Origin: Kingdonia uniflora
Lineage: Eukaryota > Streptophyta > Magnoliopsida > Ranunculales > Circaeasteraceae
Direction: 5' to 3'
Length of the DNA stretch: 64,000 nt
NCBI GenBank assembly: GCA_014058105.1
Contig: JACGCM010002659.1
Span: forward strand, 558,001 to 622,000
Shown here: positions 25,001 to 34,780 of the stretch, in pieces
How positions within the stretch are numbered: position 1 is the stretch's first letter
How the letters are laid out: each line of letters starts with the position of its first letter
Position numbers and translations under genes: made by a program
Notes under the pieces: generated by a model
What the model saw: only the letters and a program-made list of their open reading frames with translations
Told to the model about the DNA's origin: nothing
Databases searched by the model: none

Positions 25001-28000
25001 TATTGGAGCACAATCATTCCCTTACCATAAGCAACTTCTGTCTTCTGCAATTTCGCTTTAAAATTTTCATGAAATTGAAGTTATGGCTGAAAGATGAAAA
25101 GGTTAACATTTTTTTTATTTGGCTATCGTGCAGGAAAAACATCCAATGTAAGTGGCTCTTGATCTACCCTTCTCGATCTATGTAGCAAACACTCATCCAT
25201 GGTAACTTAGTCTACAAGTCCCTTCTAAACTCTACTTTTTATTTATCGCTTATGTTGAGAGATGCTGCACTCTTAGAGTGATCTAGTTCATGATACAAAA
25301 TAGGAAAATGTTTAAGGACACTATCTAGATGAGCTGATATGCTGATGTAGGACATCCATCCTTGGCACATTGTCTGAGAAAAATGCGGAGCAGACGCATT
25401 AAAAGAAATCACACAACAGGAAGTTTGGTTGACAGGCCATCATTTCCATTTGACTAATTGAGGAATTAAAGTTGAGCAGCTGATGGTCAACCCACCATCA
25501 CTCACCGGGCAATTTTCAAGTTTAGGTATTTCTCTTTCTTCTTTAAACTCCTGTCCCTCTGGGTTTTTTGCATTAGTATTTTCACATGGAGAAGTATTTT
25601 GTTTAAAATTTGATTTCGTTCAATGCGGTGGGAGCTTCAGCTGGTGTTTTGGTTGTCACGAGCTATCCGGGTATATGGTACCGACATAGATGGTCAAGGA
25701 GAGGCTTATAAGGATAAACTGTTTTCATGTTCACCCACGAAAAAGAAGGAAGAAAAAGGATATTGGGGAACATGAGGCTTGCTTTCATGTTCACCCACGA
25801 AAAGGGAGGAAAAAGGATATTGGGGAGCATGAGGGATTTTGGAGATTTCGACCAATGTCATAGTTTGATTGATTTTTCTGGGCAGGGTCACCTGGTCTAA
25901 TATGCAGGCTTCTCATATTTTATGGAATCTGGGTAGACTCCTAGTCAACCCACAATTAGAAGGCCACTATAACAATATGTCCCAAGAGGCACTCTCCAGA
26001 TTTTTGATCTGACCACACCTATTTTACTCTATTGTAGAGAATTTAGATCACGTCAGTTCAAACTCAAAACTGTAAAAGGCAAGCTTAATTAGGAGACGGA
26101 GTGAAACTCAATATCTGAAGATTGAGAAGATTTCCAGCTAATGCACAATATGCAGGCATAATATCAAAGGAGGACGTGGCTTTTTTATTTGAGATGAAAA
26201 TTAATAAATGAAGAAGCAAAAATAAGAGATTCTAAAAAAGTAGGAGATCAAATGGAAAACAAGGTTGAGCGTTCAAAGGCTAAAGGAGACAACCTCTCAT
26301 ATTCTTTCATGTGGTTGCTTATGCCAGAAGGCAAGTGAATAGCCATTCAAAGCTTCAAATTGATGATGTGCTTAAGGATGATAGTAATGAAATCAGAGAT
26401 CATTTCGAGGACTTCCACATTACTGGATGAAGACTGAGCTTGTCTGGGCTGGAATTTGATAGGTACGATTGTGATACAGAAAGAGTGGTTGGAGAGACTT
26501 TGACAAGGTAGAGATAAAAGAAGCTAGGAATAGTTCCGAGCGGGAGAGAGCTTCAGACCTGGCGGTTGCCCATTGCAGGTTCTTACTAAATGTGTTTGAT
26601 GCTACTCTTGCTCACGATGTTATGGAGGCTATTCATAATTTCAGAGAGTTTTTCAGATTGGAGAAAAATGCAAACTTTGTTAGTTTTGTATAATCAACTG
26701 AAATTGGTGCCCTAAGAGACCTATGAGTTTAATTGGAGGTGTCTAGGAAATTATTAAGAAAGCTTTAGTGACAACGATATGATCATCAGTGTTGTATTCT
26801 TTAAGTTCTAAGGGGCTTTTGTCATTAACAGACAAACATTAGATGTACTACTTATCGTAAATGAGTCATTGTTGTTATAATGGGTGTCCCTGGAGTCGCT
26901 TGCAAAGTCAACTTGGAGAAGGCGAATGATCATGTAAGCTGGAACTTCCTCATATCTTCATTGCTGTATCCGCTGATCACTTTTCCATTACAGTTTATGA
27001 TAAGTCACGAGGTCATCTTCGCGTTTCCCACGACAACGGTCGTCCTTTATGTCGCAGGGTCTCTCTTTAAATTAGATTTATTTAATGTTTATTTATTTAA
27101 TGAAGAGAATAATTGCTAGTAGCTTAATTTTAGAAGAGAATAAAGGACTCACATCCTTTATATATAGATGGAGAGTTAGGGTTTGAGGTACAGTGAGTTT
27201 TTGTGAGAAAAGGCTTTGCCTTCTAGAGAGAATTAGTGAGATCTAAGAGAGATTTGTAGAGAGAACTTTGAGATAGATTAATAAAAGAGAGAGTTTATTT
27301 CAAGTTTAGTTTAATGGCTTTCGCAACAATTAATTTCTATCAGTTTAGGTGTTTGAAACTTGGGAAAATCCGGTGTCTCTCCTTTTCAACGTAATTAGGG
27401 AAGCTTTAGCCTGGTGATCACTTGCACTAGTGATCTAAACTACCTCAAAAATCCTTAGACATTGAATCCTTCTAGCCGACTCACGACACAGAATCCTGAA
27501 ACAATGGATTAAATACTAGTATGATATTTGTATATCTTGTACCTGTCACGTGTCATTATTGTACAAGGACCAGACCTAGGCAGAGTACAGTACACATTGT
27601 TGAAAATTATAAACTCATCTTTAAGTAAAATACTAAAGCCAGAATGGTAATGCACAAAATTATCATCTACTAGATTTAGTCGTCAGTAGTACTTAAAAAA
27701 TCGACAAAATGAAAAACAGTATCTCATCAAATGACACGAACAAGTTAGAACTATAAATAAAGACTAAATGTGGTCTACATTAATACATATCCATATATTA
27801 AAACCATTGTGGTCCTTTTGCAAAAATTTGTAAGATCAAGGCAGATGAAATTGGAGAGGCACGGTTTTAGCTAAAAGTGATCATCATTGTAAGTGGTTGA
27901 TATCATTAGATTATTAGTCTTATACTTGTTATTATGGAATAACAACTTTTTCTTCTTGTTTCTCTTGTTACGGCTAATTCAGACGAAGACATGCAAGTTC

Positions 28001-28460
28001 TCACTTTACTTCCAACTTGTTCTCATTTATGGTTATTAAATCGCCTTTCTTGTTGGTGTTTGACTAATTGCTTACATTTACAGGTCCCCAAAGACTTCCT
28101 TCTAAGGGCTATTGGTGAAAATCGCGTCATCAATTTTGTCATGCATGAGATTGTTAGCACAACCATGAGCGATTTTGTAAAGAAGGTAAGTCCTATCGTT
28201 TTCGTCCAACTTTTCTTAATGTTTCACATACTGACAAACTTACTTGTGCCCACTCTTACAAAAACCAGGAAAATCTGACTGCGAAGAAAGAATTTAAGAC
28301 AGTCCAATCTGCTGAAGAACTGGAATCAGCTTTTGAGGCAGGGAAAGAATTTGGATTCAATGCTACATTGGAGATTGAAAACCCAGAAACTGAAGCAACG
28401 GGAGAAAGCTCATCGGACGGGTCGAATACTATTGATGTGGAATACAAGAATGTCTCTTAA
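11927..28460 (+). CDS. Trigger-factor-like ribosome-binding domain protein, probably plastid
   Basis: Seven coding exons give one 693-nt frame (230 aa): 11927-11983, 15550-15644, 19468-19591, 22683-22791, 25134-25147, 28084-28185 and 28269-28460. Phases fit at every junction. The text DAKIVVESRDGD, VDLTGKETQKVFDDVL, PPIPGFRRSKGGK and NVPKDFLL is the N-terminal ribosome-binding domain of trigger factor. The GFRRxKGGK loop corresponds to the bacterial GFRxGK ribosome contact. The peptidyl-prolyl isomerase and C-terminal domains are absent, as in the short plant homologues (about 200 aa). The first 70 residues are rich in Ser, Thr and Asn and poor in acidic residues, consistent with an organelle transit peptide. 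The C-terminus is acidic. Expected role: nascent-chain chaperone-like protein on plastid ribosomes (inferred). The 16.5-kb span is caused by transposon-filled introns. Confidence 0.85.
12466..15320 (-). mobile_element. Complete gag-only LTR retrotransposon with 5-bp TSD
   Basis: Two LTRs lie in direct orientation, at 12466-12806 and 14994-15320 (341 and 327 bp). Both start TGATATAAAC and end CCCRTCA on the + strand. GAGAG flanks both outer ends (12461-12465 and 15321-15325), a perfect target duplication. Read on the minus strand, a primer-binding-like 'ttggtatctaaagcgagg' follows the right LTR (about 14975-14992) and a purine tract lies beside the left LTR (12807-12822 on the + strand). The 2.2-kb interior encodes only gag-like protein; no protease, reverse transcriptase or integrase is seen. 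It sits in intron 1 of the trigger-factor-like gene. Confidence 0.9.
12841..14991 (-). pseudogene. Gag polyprotein of the gag-only LTR element, broken
   Basis: Minus-strand coding runs from about 14991 down to 12841 in three open stretches separated by stops or shifts (14991-14326, 13986-13450, 13413-12841). The middle part has the retrotransposon gag start FNLPEFDGKLDPDEWMNWVE, which packages element RNA. The last part has a zinc-knuckle remnant (FGCDKTGRMRRDCPNAK; the first Cys of CCHC is not in place). Arg/Tyr-rich low-complexity text lies between. A (ct)n run at about 13892-13909 lies inside the coding stretch. Confidence 0.75.
15645..16640. other. Intron 2 sequence, nothing firmly recognised
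   Basis: This is intron between exons 2 and 3 of the trigger-factor-like gene. Near 16245-16390 a + strand frame reads like protein (DYSEMNEEIVKIV, RKTFGIIENYSSLSRSIRKTM), with one stop. It may belong to the same captured or decayed gene as the stretch that follows. I do not recognise a family. Confidence 0.35.
16640..17007 (+). pseudogene. Unidentified coding-like stretch in intron 2
   Basis: Two neighbouring + strand frames read as protein. From about 16648 to 16800 the text starts PYITVEQFSRETGELP and includes LRYLIATW. From about 16818 to 17006 a second frame is open for 60 codons with LDSVIPYNRKGLRALWPP, YGYTRNIYYDARRHL and EPRLYELVG, ending at a donor-like g/gtgagt. The composition looks like a real protein, not intron. 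I cannot assign a family. It could be a gene fragment carried in by a transposon. Confidence 0.35.
17010..18190. other. Intron 2 sequence, nothing firmly recognised
   Basis: AT-rich intron. Short open stretches (17166-17453, 17791-17982) show no family motif. They may be remains of the LINE material that follows, but I cannot support that. Confidence 0.4.
18200..18720 (-). mobile_element. LINE reverse transcriptase fragment
   Basis: The minus strand reads, from 18640 down to 18300, FFKAFINHNGVSRILSIGDE, then SDEKITEALFDVD, then KAPGLDG and SFKQCW. This is the region before and at the start of the reverse transcriptase domain of plant L1-type LINEs (R.I..I.D..G; EI..ALFDI...KAPGPDG). It is a relic with an in-frame stop after LDG, in intron 2 of the trigger-factor-like gene. 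Confidence 0.75.
19039..19070. repeat. Homopolymer pair poly-T / poly-G
   Basis: A run of about 19 T is followed by about 12 G. On the minus strand this is C-run then A-run. It could be the poly-A end of a minus-strand retroposon, but no clear body could be assigned. Confidence 0.6.
19592..20640. other. Intron 3 sequence, nothing recognised
   Basis: AT-rich intron. A short near-duplication ('cccatctcagactacctgaa.tatca') occurs at about 19847 and 19927. No coding signature. Confidence 0.5.
20658..20990 (-). mobile_element. LINE fragment (C-terminal part of the reverse transcriptase ORF)
   Basis: Minus-strand reading gives FERMISFQGSVFLAKAVLNN, then SMVIYKWHQFLLKK, RNFTWTGN and GLGVRCLKEVNIPML. 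This matches the W...LS.AGR..LI..VL.....Y.M and GGLG.R.L...N.ALL pattern of plant LINE ORF2 downstream of the catalytic core. It is in intron 3 and in the opposite direction to the host gene. Confidence 0.7.
20991..22682. other. Intron 3 sequence, unassigned
   Basis: AT-rich. On the minus strand around 21780-21900 a short open text (SEKEVNKFNGLVDEFVRAIND) looks protein-like but fits no family I know. The stretch ends at the acceptor gacag at 22678-22682. Confidence 0.4.
22792..25133. other. Intron 4 sequence, nothing recognised
   Basis: Long T-rich intron. Around 24385-24500 a + strand frame reads EFVKYGSDTARLFITDGSLP and continues with an Asp/Glu-rich segment. It may be a gene fragment but I cannot name it. 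No repeats of note. Confidence 0.4.
25134..25147 (+). CDS. 14-nt microexon of the trigger-factor-like gene
   Basis: The exon before it ends at 22791 in phase 1 (AAA GGA G). The next large exon starts at 28084 in phase 0 (GTC CCC AAA). The 14 nt gaaaaacatccaat, flanked by cgtgcag and gtaagtgg, supply exactly the missing two nt plus four codons and give K-G-G-K-T-S-N-V-P-K. That segment is conserved in this family (RR.KGGKT.N.P). Without it the frame would break. Confidence 0.85.
25722..25841 (+). repeat. Tandem duplication, 60-bp unit, two copies
   Basis: 'catgttcacccacgaaaa' and 'aaaaaggatattggggarcat' occur twice with a 60-bp offset. It lies next to the endonuclease part of the decayed LINE. 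Confidence 0.8.
26998..27342 (+). mobile_element. Solo LTR with GTTTA target duplication
   Basis: The segment starts TGATAAGTCACG, ends TTTCTATCA and is flanked on both sides by GTTTA (26993-26997 and 27343-27347). Its layout (arm with cacgaggtcat/cgacaacggtcgtc, 'tttatatatagatgg', 'gagagttagggttt') resembles the reverse complement of the LTRs at 12466-15320, so it probably belongs to a related family in + orientation. It split an older LINE. Confidence 0.85.
27481..28083. other. Intron 5 end, nothing recognised
   Basis: AT-rich intron up to the acceptor ttacag at 28078-28083. No coding or repeat signal. Confidence 0.5.
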
Positions 28461-28959
28461 ATTGAATAGTAACTTCTCTTACATACAATCATCATGATTC
28501 ATATGATAGAGATGCCACGACATTGTGTATCTGACGCTTTTAAGCTTATTTATTTATGTGAATTTTGTTATTAGTATCTAAAACACTTTGTTCTTCATGT
28601 GAGTATGCAATTTATCTAAGACTATTGCATGATGCATGCAGACATTATGCAGTTACTACTTGTAATCCAAGTTGGACTTTATCAATTCGAAGTCCTACGC
28701 CTAAAAGGACTTACTCACACCAAACCAACCTTACTCTTCTTCTCTTCACAAAGATTCAGTCAGTCCCATTTTTTCACTTAGTTTCTATTATGACAAAAGC
28801 TATCATCGAACGACCTACTACACATTAGTTTCTATCATGACAAAATCGAACGACCTACTATGGCGGGTTCTTTCTACACTTTGGCATTAGGTACTTGAAG
28901 CACTACTTTACAGCAACAATTCTTCTTCCAATGTAGACCAAAACCATCGTCATATAGAT

Positions 28960-29370
28960 ATCCCTATTGATACCGCAATGGATATCCTTAGTAAGCTTCT
29001 TGTAGAAGTTATCTTTCGTTGTAGAATTGATTCTAGACCGTTCCGTCACATAACCAATACCCTTTACCTTTTCAAGATATATATTTATCATAATTCTCTT
29101 CCCATCCATGTTGTCCAAGTTAATCTAAGAAGAAGCCCGATAGGAACAAACGCTTGCACCTTGTATGCACAATCGGCGACTTCTATACTATCATAGACAA
29201 AAAAGTGTTTGATTTGAATTTCATGCTTCCCAAAGAATTCAAGTACAAGTACAATTATGCCAATGCAACTCTTTTTGGTTCCTATGATGGGGTATTTTGT
29301 TCAATCTCTCGCGTAATATGCTTGGCTTGAGGTACAACTATACCTTTATTCTTGATGCCGTTACAGAAGA
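28960..29370 (+). pseudogene. Possible F-box protein fragment
   Basis: A + strand frame reads MDILSKLLVEVIFRCRIDSR, reminiscent of the plant F-box start (LP.ELL.EILSRLPVKSLLRF). It is followed after a shift by text such as FDLNFMLPKEFKY and FGSYDGVF that resembles the start of the F-box-associated domain (VGSCNGL.C). Several stops are present. F-box proteins are substrate receptors of SCF ubiquitin ligases; this copy would be dead. The call rests on weak similarity. Confidence 0.3.
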
Positions 29371-30166
29371 AAATGCAATCTACAACACTTTTTCACAGTC
29401 TGCAGTTTACTTTTATCGACCACTACTAATACTCCAAAGGGTGTTTAATATTTAGACTTTAGAGACAAGAGTAATGAATGTTTGAGCCTGAGAGGGTTGT
29501 TGCTCGAAACAATAGAAGGGAGAGGATTTAGAGAAGTCTCACTTAATACCAACCACTCATCTCTATTAGATGAGTGACTCACATAATAAGGGATGTGGCA
29601 AATAGAGAAATAAAATAATTAGGTGGAAATGAGGTGGAAGACTTTCTCTCTCTCTTCATGTGATGTGGCCAGAATTGTCTCTCGCGCTACTCTCTTCAAT
29701 TCTAATTTGAAAACAACTATTTTCTCTCTTTCACTCCATATATGTTCTTTATTTCTCTCTCTCTACTCATGAGATTGGCGTAAAACACAAATTGAAGTCT
29801 CTCTCTCGCTCCCCATTAGAGAAGATCACTCTCAGGAACGATGACAACCAGAACCAACGTTTTATCTACTCAGATCGAAATTTATTTTCTTCGTTCTCCC
29901 CACAATCGGAGATTAATGGTAGCACTGTCACTTAAATTTTGAGCTTACGTTGTAATTTGGGAAGAGTTTTGTACTAGCTAGTGGTTTAAGGTTTAATGGG
30001 ATCCTTTGTTTAATTCTCATTATTTTGGTTTGGTTTTAGATTGTATTGTCTTGAATGAACTTGCGAATGGGAATACATTGAATCTTACTTTCTACTATTG
30101 GTTCAAGAATATATCGAGTAATGCATCTCTCGATAATTACTGTCCAAATTGTTACAGATAAACCAT

Positions 30167-30207
30167 CTAGATATTGTCAACTAACTACGCCATCGACAAT
30201 ATCTAGT
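30167..30207. repeat. Hairpin with 12-bp arms
   Basis: ctagatattgtc is followed 16 nt later by gacaatatctag, a perfect 12-bp inverted repeat. It lies directly before the tandem array that uses the same attgtc/gacaat words. Confidence 0.85.
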
Positions 30208-30241
30208 ACAACAATTTATAAGATTATGTAAGTTTATCTGT

Positions 30242-30500
30242 AACAATTATTGTCGGGTTCGACAATTATTGTCGGGTACAGTTCAGATTATGCAAGTTTC
30301 ACATACTTAAAATTGTCGGGTTCGACAATTATTGTCGGGTACAGTTTATATTATGCAAGTTTCGCATACTCAAAATTGTCGGGTTGGATAATTATTGTCG
30401 GGTACAGTTCATATTATGCAAGTTTCACATACTCGAAATTGTCGGGTTCGACAATTATTGTCAGGTACAGTTCAGATCGACATATTTTATCGGGTACAGT
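30242..30500 (+). repeat. Tandem array, about 62-bp unit, four copies, with ttgtcgggttcgacaa core
   Basis: Four copies of a unit containing 'attgtcgggttcgacaattattgtcgggtac', then 'agttcakattatgcaagttt' and 'cacatactcaaa'. The core ttgtcgggttcgacaa is an imperfect palindrome and differs by two positions from the palindrome dispersed at 34-43 kb. The array lies in the loop of the long-TIR element. Confidence 0.85.
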
Positions 30501-31169
30501 TCAGATTATGCAAATTTCACAAACTTAAAAATTATGTCGTCCCAGTACATTGGAGAATGAGGGAAAGGATAACAAGCCCAAATTTGGTTCTACACAGAAA
30601 TGCACAATGGATCACAAGTCGTTTGAGATAAACACTTCAAAGACGAGGATTTCTTCTTGAGAAAAAGAGAGATATAGAGTTCAAAAGATTCACAAAATGG
30701 CAGCAATGATTCTTTGAGAGTAAAACTCCAAACGACATCGATGATCCACCAAATGTATCACACTCACTTTCAAGATTTAGGTTGTTGTAGATCAAAGAAA
30801 GAAAGTGCTTTAGACACAAACATCTTCCCAAATCACAGTCAATAATCACAAAAATTACAAAAAAAAACCACTCTCCACAATGAATCGCATCATTCAAAAC
30901 AGTTGTTTGATGGAACGCAGGTTGCTAGATGGGAACCCAGTTTGTCAGATGGGATAGCAGATCTGAAGAATTTTCTCCTAAAGAGAGAGAGAGAGAGTCG
31001 TGTCTGAAATAGAGAGAGAGGGTGAGTTGTTCCTTATGGTGAGAGAGAGATGATTTGAATTTCAAATAAAATAGAGTGAACAAATGGAACACATGAAGAG
31101 TGAGAGAGAAGAGTGATGAGTCACCTCTCTATTACCACCTCATTTCTATATTATTAGCAATTGTCACCT

Positions 31170-31954
31170 TGTTAAGGGTGAACTCGAACTATGTTTGTCG
31201 AAGCTCATTGGAGCTCGTGGAACGAGCAAGGATCAAAGTCAGAGTGAAACAGATTGAAAATGGGATTTTCAATGTTCAGATTCGAACTGGTTTTGGTATC
31301 TGGATTTCAAACTGATTAAGTTACCTGAAGATTCGAGCTGGTTATGTTAACTGAAGACTTGAGCTGGTAAAGTTTCATGAAGACTCGAACTGGTTTTGTA
31401 CGAACTGCTGAAGAAGGATTCAAAGTCCGCCGAAGTATGACAAGACAGATCGCCAGCTCACTGGATAAGACGGCGGAGTTGTTAGACCTTACAACTACAG
31501 CAGTGTCAGAGCATGGCGCCATACCCGATATTTCCGGCGTCAACACCAACTCCAGGATATCCGAAGAGTACCCTTGAAATGTGACCTAACATAGGAAGGG
31601 CTGAGTCATTCTAGTACGTAGAAGTTCGCCTCGAGATCTGTACTACTTGTCATCAGTTCTCTACTATATAAAGAGGATTGAGGTTATGTTTGTTTTTTGA
31701 GGTGAGTTTAACCTTAAGAGTTAGGGTTTGAAGAGACTCCATTAGAAAGCTTTAAGAAAGCTTGAGAGATCATTTCTTTGTAACCTATTTGATTATAGTG
31801 GATTGTTCGCGGGAGTGGTTTTTTATTCGTAAGGATTTTCCACTTTCCTCCTCCGGGAAAATTACATTGTTTTCAATTTCGAATCTTTCTGGCGTTTCCG
31901 TTTATCGTTCTGAGACGTAGAATTGGGATTAGCTCCCCCTGAGATTTCCCAACA
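31170..31954 (+). mobile_element. Solo LTR (785 bp) with CACCT target duplication
   Basis: Starts TGTTAAGGGTGAAC, ends GATTTCCCAACA; flanked by CACCT at 31165-31169 and 31955-31959. A TATA-like 'ctatataaagagg' lies near 31662, followed by 'cttgagagatcatttctttgtaacc' and further T-rich sequence, as in copia-type LTRs. An open stretch on either strand (31316-31577) is probably chance. It splits the right arm of the TIR element. Confidence 0.9.
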
Positions 31955-32290
31955 CACCTCTCTATTTTTGAGAGCCATTCATCTAAGAGAGATGAGTGGT
32001 TGGTATTGAGTGAGACTTGAGTGTTTGGTTTGTGAGTGTCTCTAAATCTTCTCCCATAATAGAACTCTCAAGTATTTTTGGTCGTTTCCCCACTGTTGCC
32101 TTATCCTCAATCCTATTGCTCTCACTATTCCACTATCACTGTAGTGGCTGCCCTGTTTCTGTTCAAACAGAAACATTGTCTCTTCGAATAAATCACTCAG
32201 ATGCCTGTAAATTCGAACAAAAGTCTCTGTTCAAAACTTTAGGAAAACTCAGTTTTGAGTTTTGTTTTGAAGCTTTTGGTTTGTCCCGAG

Positions 32291-32547
32291 TAGGGGCGGA
32301 GCCACATGAGAACCAGTGGGGGCATCTAGGTATTTGTCCCTAGATGTATTCATTGTAAGGCAGTATATGTATATAGAAGAAAGCCATCGTAGTTTCTGTA
32401 CTATTAACAAAATAAATAACGGGTTAACATGCTAGAGATTAACAACAGCAAGTCCGTTGAATCCATCTGCCCCAAATTTTTTTTTTGGGGCGGTAACCTC
32501 CCAAAATTCCCTGCCCCCCTAACCAATAATCCTAGCTCCACCACAGG
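32291..32547. mobile_element. Possible hAT-type MITE
   Basis: About 255 bp beginning 'aggggcggagccac' and ending 'tagctccaccacag', which are roughly complementary ends. Flanks cccgagta and ctcgagata could be a degraded 8-bp duplication. Ends of the type (C)AGGGGCGGAGC are known from plant hAT elements. No coding capacity. Confidence 0.4.
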
Positions 32548-33880
32548 TCTCGAGATACGTGTGATTGTATTAAGTCTCCGAAGTATACAAGGGAGACTTT
32601 GGGGATTTTATGAGCCACCCTGGGGTGAGATCTTTTTGGTAAATGAATTTTTAAGAGAAAAACTTTAATTGTTTATAAGATTGTAACCTTGGATTTTGAA
32701 ATAAACTCTCTTTCTATTGTGTGGATATGTACGCAATTGCCGAAACAACCTTACAACCTTACCATTGGTTGTAGTTGTGTATTCCTTTAGCTTGTTCATA
32801 GTTAATCGGATCGAATCGGAGTTCGATTTCCGCGGCGTGTCTCAACAACCACTACCACAACAGAAGAAGACAACATATCGTTACTGTAAGGGACTATTCC
32901 GAATCTCAAGCTTAAATTTCAACTTTGACCATCATAAATTTACTCGACCTCGTCAACATACGATCACGTGGCATATTATAGAGCAGTTACAAGGAAGAAA
33001 AGTTACTCGAGCCATTACACAACCATTATGAAGACTCATCAAAACTATGATTGTAACGTTCGTCATTAAAGTGAATAACGGTCATATTATAAGACCTATA
33101 AATAGGACCAGAGAACTACAGGTTATGGATAGACTTTTCCTATCAAGAAAGTCTATACAAAACTATACATAGTATTTCTTTAAAATAGCTAGTCACTCTT
33201 AATAAGATCATTTTTTCTAAATACTCAAGAGAGCTCGTGGTTTTTTTAACCTATTCAAAGGGTTTTCCACGCAAAATCTTATGTTAGTGATTACTTGTTT
33301 CTTACTAGGCATTCTGATCGTATTTGGTGTGAGAAACTAAGTTTGAGATACGAAATTAGGCTATTACTTTTTTGACACCGGTCCGTGGTAATTGCAACAA
33401 TTAGCTATAATTTTTTAAATACAACAGGTGATTATCATTTTCTCAGAATATCTGAATCCCCTATCTTTTATAGCACAAAGAAATTTATCTCCCTACAATC
33501 ATTCTCTCTCTCTCTCACTATCTCTCTCAGGTTAGAGGAGAGTTTCTCTCTCTAAATCGACAGTTTCTCTTTCTAAATCTTTGATCATCTCTCTAAAATC
33601 TGCATTTACATTTGTTTGATTCGTGATCTTCTCCGTCATTAGATCATCTCCAGCGACGTTTCCAACGATGACCTTCTCTTTGGATGATGAATTGGTTCAA
33701 ACCAAAAACCAGGGCTTCTTCATCACTGAATCCGAATTATGCTTATATTGAGTATTATCGAACTCCGGTACAGGGGCGGAGCAAGAATGTAAGGTTTGGG
33801 GGGGGGCGAAGTTTAACGAGATGCTTTCGAGGATTATTTTGGGGCTGAAATTTTGTTTGGGTTACTAACTTAATAGGGTT
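32548..33880. other. Spacer with retroelement-like regulatory sequence
   Basis: No gene is recognised. Sequences such as 'ctataaataggacc' near 33100 and C/T-rich tracts at 33500-33560 look like promoter or LTR material, but no paired LTR or target duplication was found. A short open text from ATG at about 33667 (MTFSLDDELVQTKNQGFFIT) could be an upstream exon of the mobile-domain gene. Another 'caggggcggagc' motif lies at about 33771. Confidence 0.35.
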
Positions 33881-34440
33881 ACTAACTTAATAGAAAATGG
33901 AAAGAAAAAAATTCAAAAGATAAAAAATAAAAATAAAAACTCAATATAATGTCAAATTAAAACTTTATATTTATTAACAACTAGATATATTTTTTAATCA
34001 AACTCATTCTAGACAATTTAAAACACCAGCTTAATAGAAAATGAAGAAGAAGAAAAAACCTCAAGATAATGTCAAATTCAAACTTATCTTTATCAACAAC
34101 TAGATATATTTTTTAATCAAACTCATTATAGGCAATTTAAAATACTAACTTAATAGAAAATGGAAAGAAAAAAAATTCAAAAAGATAAAAAAATTAAAAA
34201 AAATGTCAAATTAAAACCTTATCTTTATTAGCAACTATATATATTTTTTAATCAAACTCGCAATTTAAAATACTAACTTAATAGAAAATGGAAAGAAAAA
34301 AAAATCAAAAGAAAAAAACTCAAGATAATGTCAAATTAAAACTTTATCTTTATTAACAACTAGATAATTTTTTTAATCAAACTCATTATAGGCAATTTAA
34401 AGCACTAACTTAATAGAAAATGGAAGGAAAAAAAAATTAA
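33880..34440 (+). repeat. AT-rich minisatellite, four units of about 120-145 bp
   Basis: Each unit contains 'aacttaatagaaaatgg', an A-rich tract, 'gataatgtcaaattaaaact', 'ttatctttattaacaacta' and 'tttttaatcaaactcatt'. Units differ mainly in the length of the A-rich tract. The array ends just before the first cluster of palindromes. Confidence 0.85.
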
Positions 34441-34459
34441 AAGATGTTAATAACTCATG

Positions 34460-34660
34460 TTAAATTATCGAATTCGACAATTATGGAATTCCTCTGGTTC
34501 ATCTCCCTTTTTTTTATCCATGTTTAGAAGTCTAAATTGTCGAATTCGATAATAGTATAGTTGACTTGGAGTTATTGAAATGGAGTATTGTCGAATTTGA
34601 CAATTTACCAAGTGCAATTGGACTTATGTTTACATAATATTGTCGAACTCGATAATTACC
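34460..34660. repeat. Palindromic satellite cluster 1 (four cores)
   Basis: Cores near 34464, 34536, 34587 and 34639, variants of attgtcgaattcgacaat, spaced 50-70 bp. They precede the exon-like stretch that ends at 35160. Confidence 0.85.
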
Positions 34661-34780
34661 AAGTACAATTATACTGATCATTTGAGTAATAAATTGTATA
34701 CATGTACACAATGAATGAGAAAGTACTTCCAACCGTTTCCAATAGAAGAAAACAAGAGTTGATCAGAGAATGAGATCTAC

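Larger units (their letters stand above)
25620..27480 (+). mobile_element. Decayed LINE (endonuclease to reverse transcriptase), split by a solo LTR
   Basis: The + strand carries LINE ORF2 text in order with frameshifts. Endonuclease remnants lie near 25835-26000 (GDF then TWSNMQASHILWNLGRLLVNP and MSQEALSRFL). FFHVVAYARRQVNS lies near 26305, LEFDRYDCDTERVVGE near 26450, P.SLIGGV near 26720-26745, and VPGVACKVNLEKANDHVSWNFL at 26886-26950. PVSLLFNVIREAL, the remnant of the QGDPLSPLLF motif, resumes near 27370-27410. The break between the last two is the solo LTR at 26998-27342. Confidence 0.75.
29500..32100. mobile_element. Long terminal-inverted-repeat element carrying a tandem array and a solo LTR
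   Basis: Left arm from about 29535 (agtctcacttaataccaacc, then actcatctctattagatgag) is matched in reverse complement by 31975-32022. The match continues inward: 'gaaatgaggtgg' at 29627 with 31136-31147, and the pyrimidine-rich stretch 29650-29760 with 30980-31100. An outer block (aatagaagggagaggatttagaga) also recurs inverted near 32035-32065. The interior holds the tandem repeats at 30242-30500. The right arm is interrupted by the solo LTR at 31170-31954. No transposase is seen. Exact ends are uncertain. Confidence 0.65.

Noticed and set aside
30250..30528. Open stretch of repeated SGSTIIVGYSS text as a repeat protein
   Set aside because: It is the translation of the 62-bp tandem array; the open frame follows from the repeat itself, with no start context or homologue.
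31316..31577. Overlapping open stretches on both strands as a small gene
   Set aside because: They lie inside a solo LTR with clear ends and target duplication, have no family motif and no splice or start context.
33771..33800. Second hAT-type end (caggggcggagc)
   Set aside because: No matching right end or duplication was found, so an element cannot be delimited.
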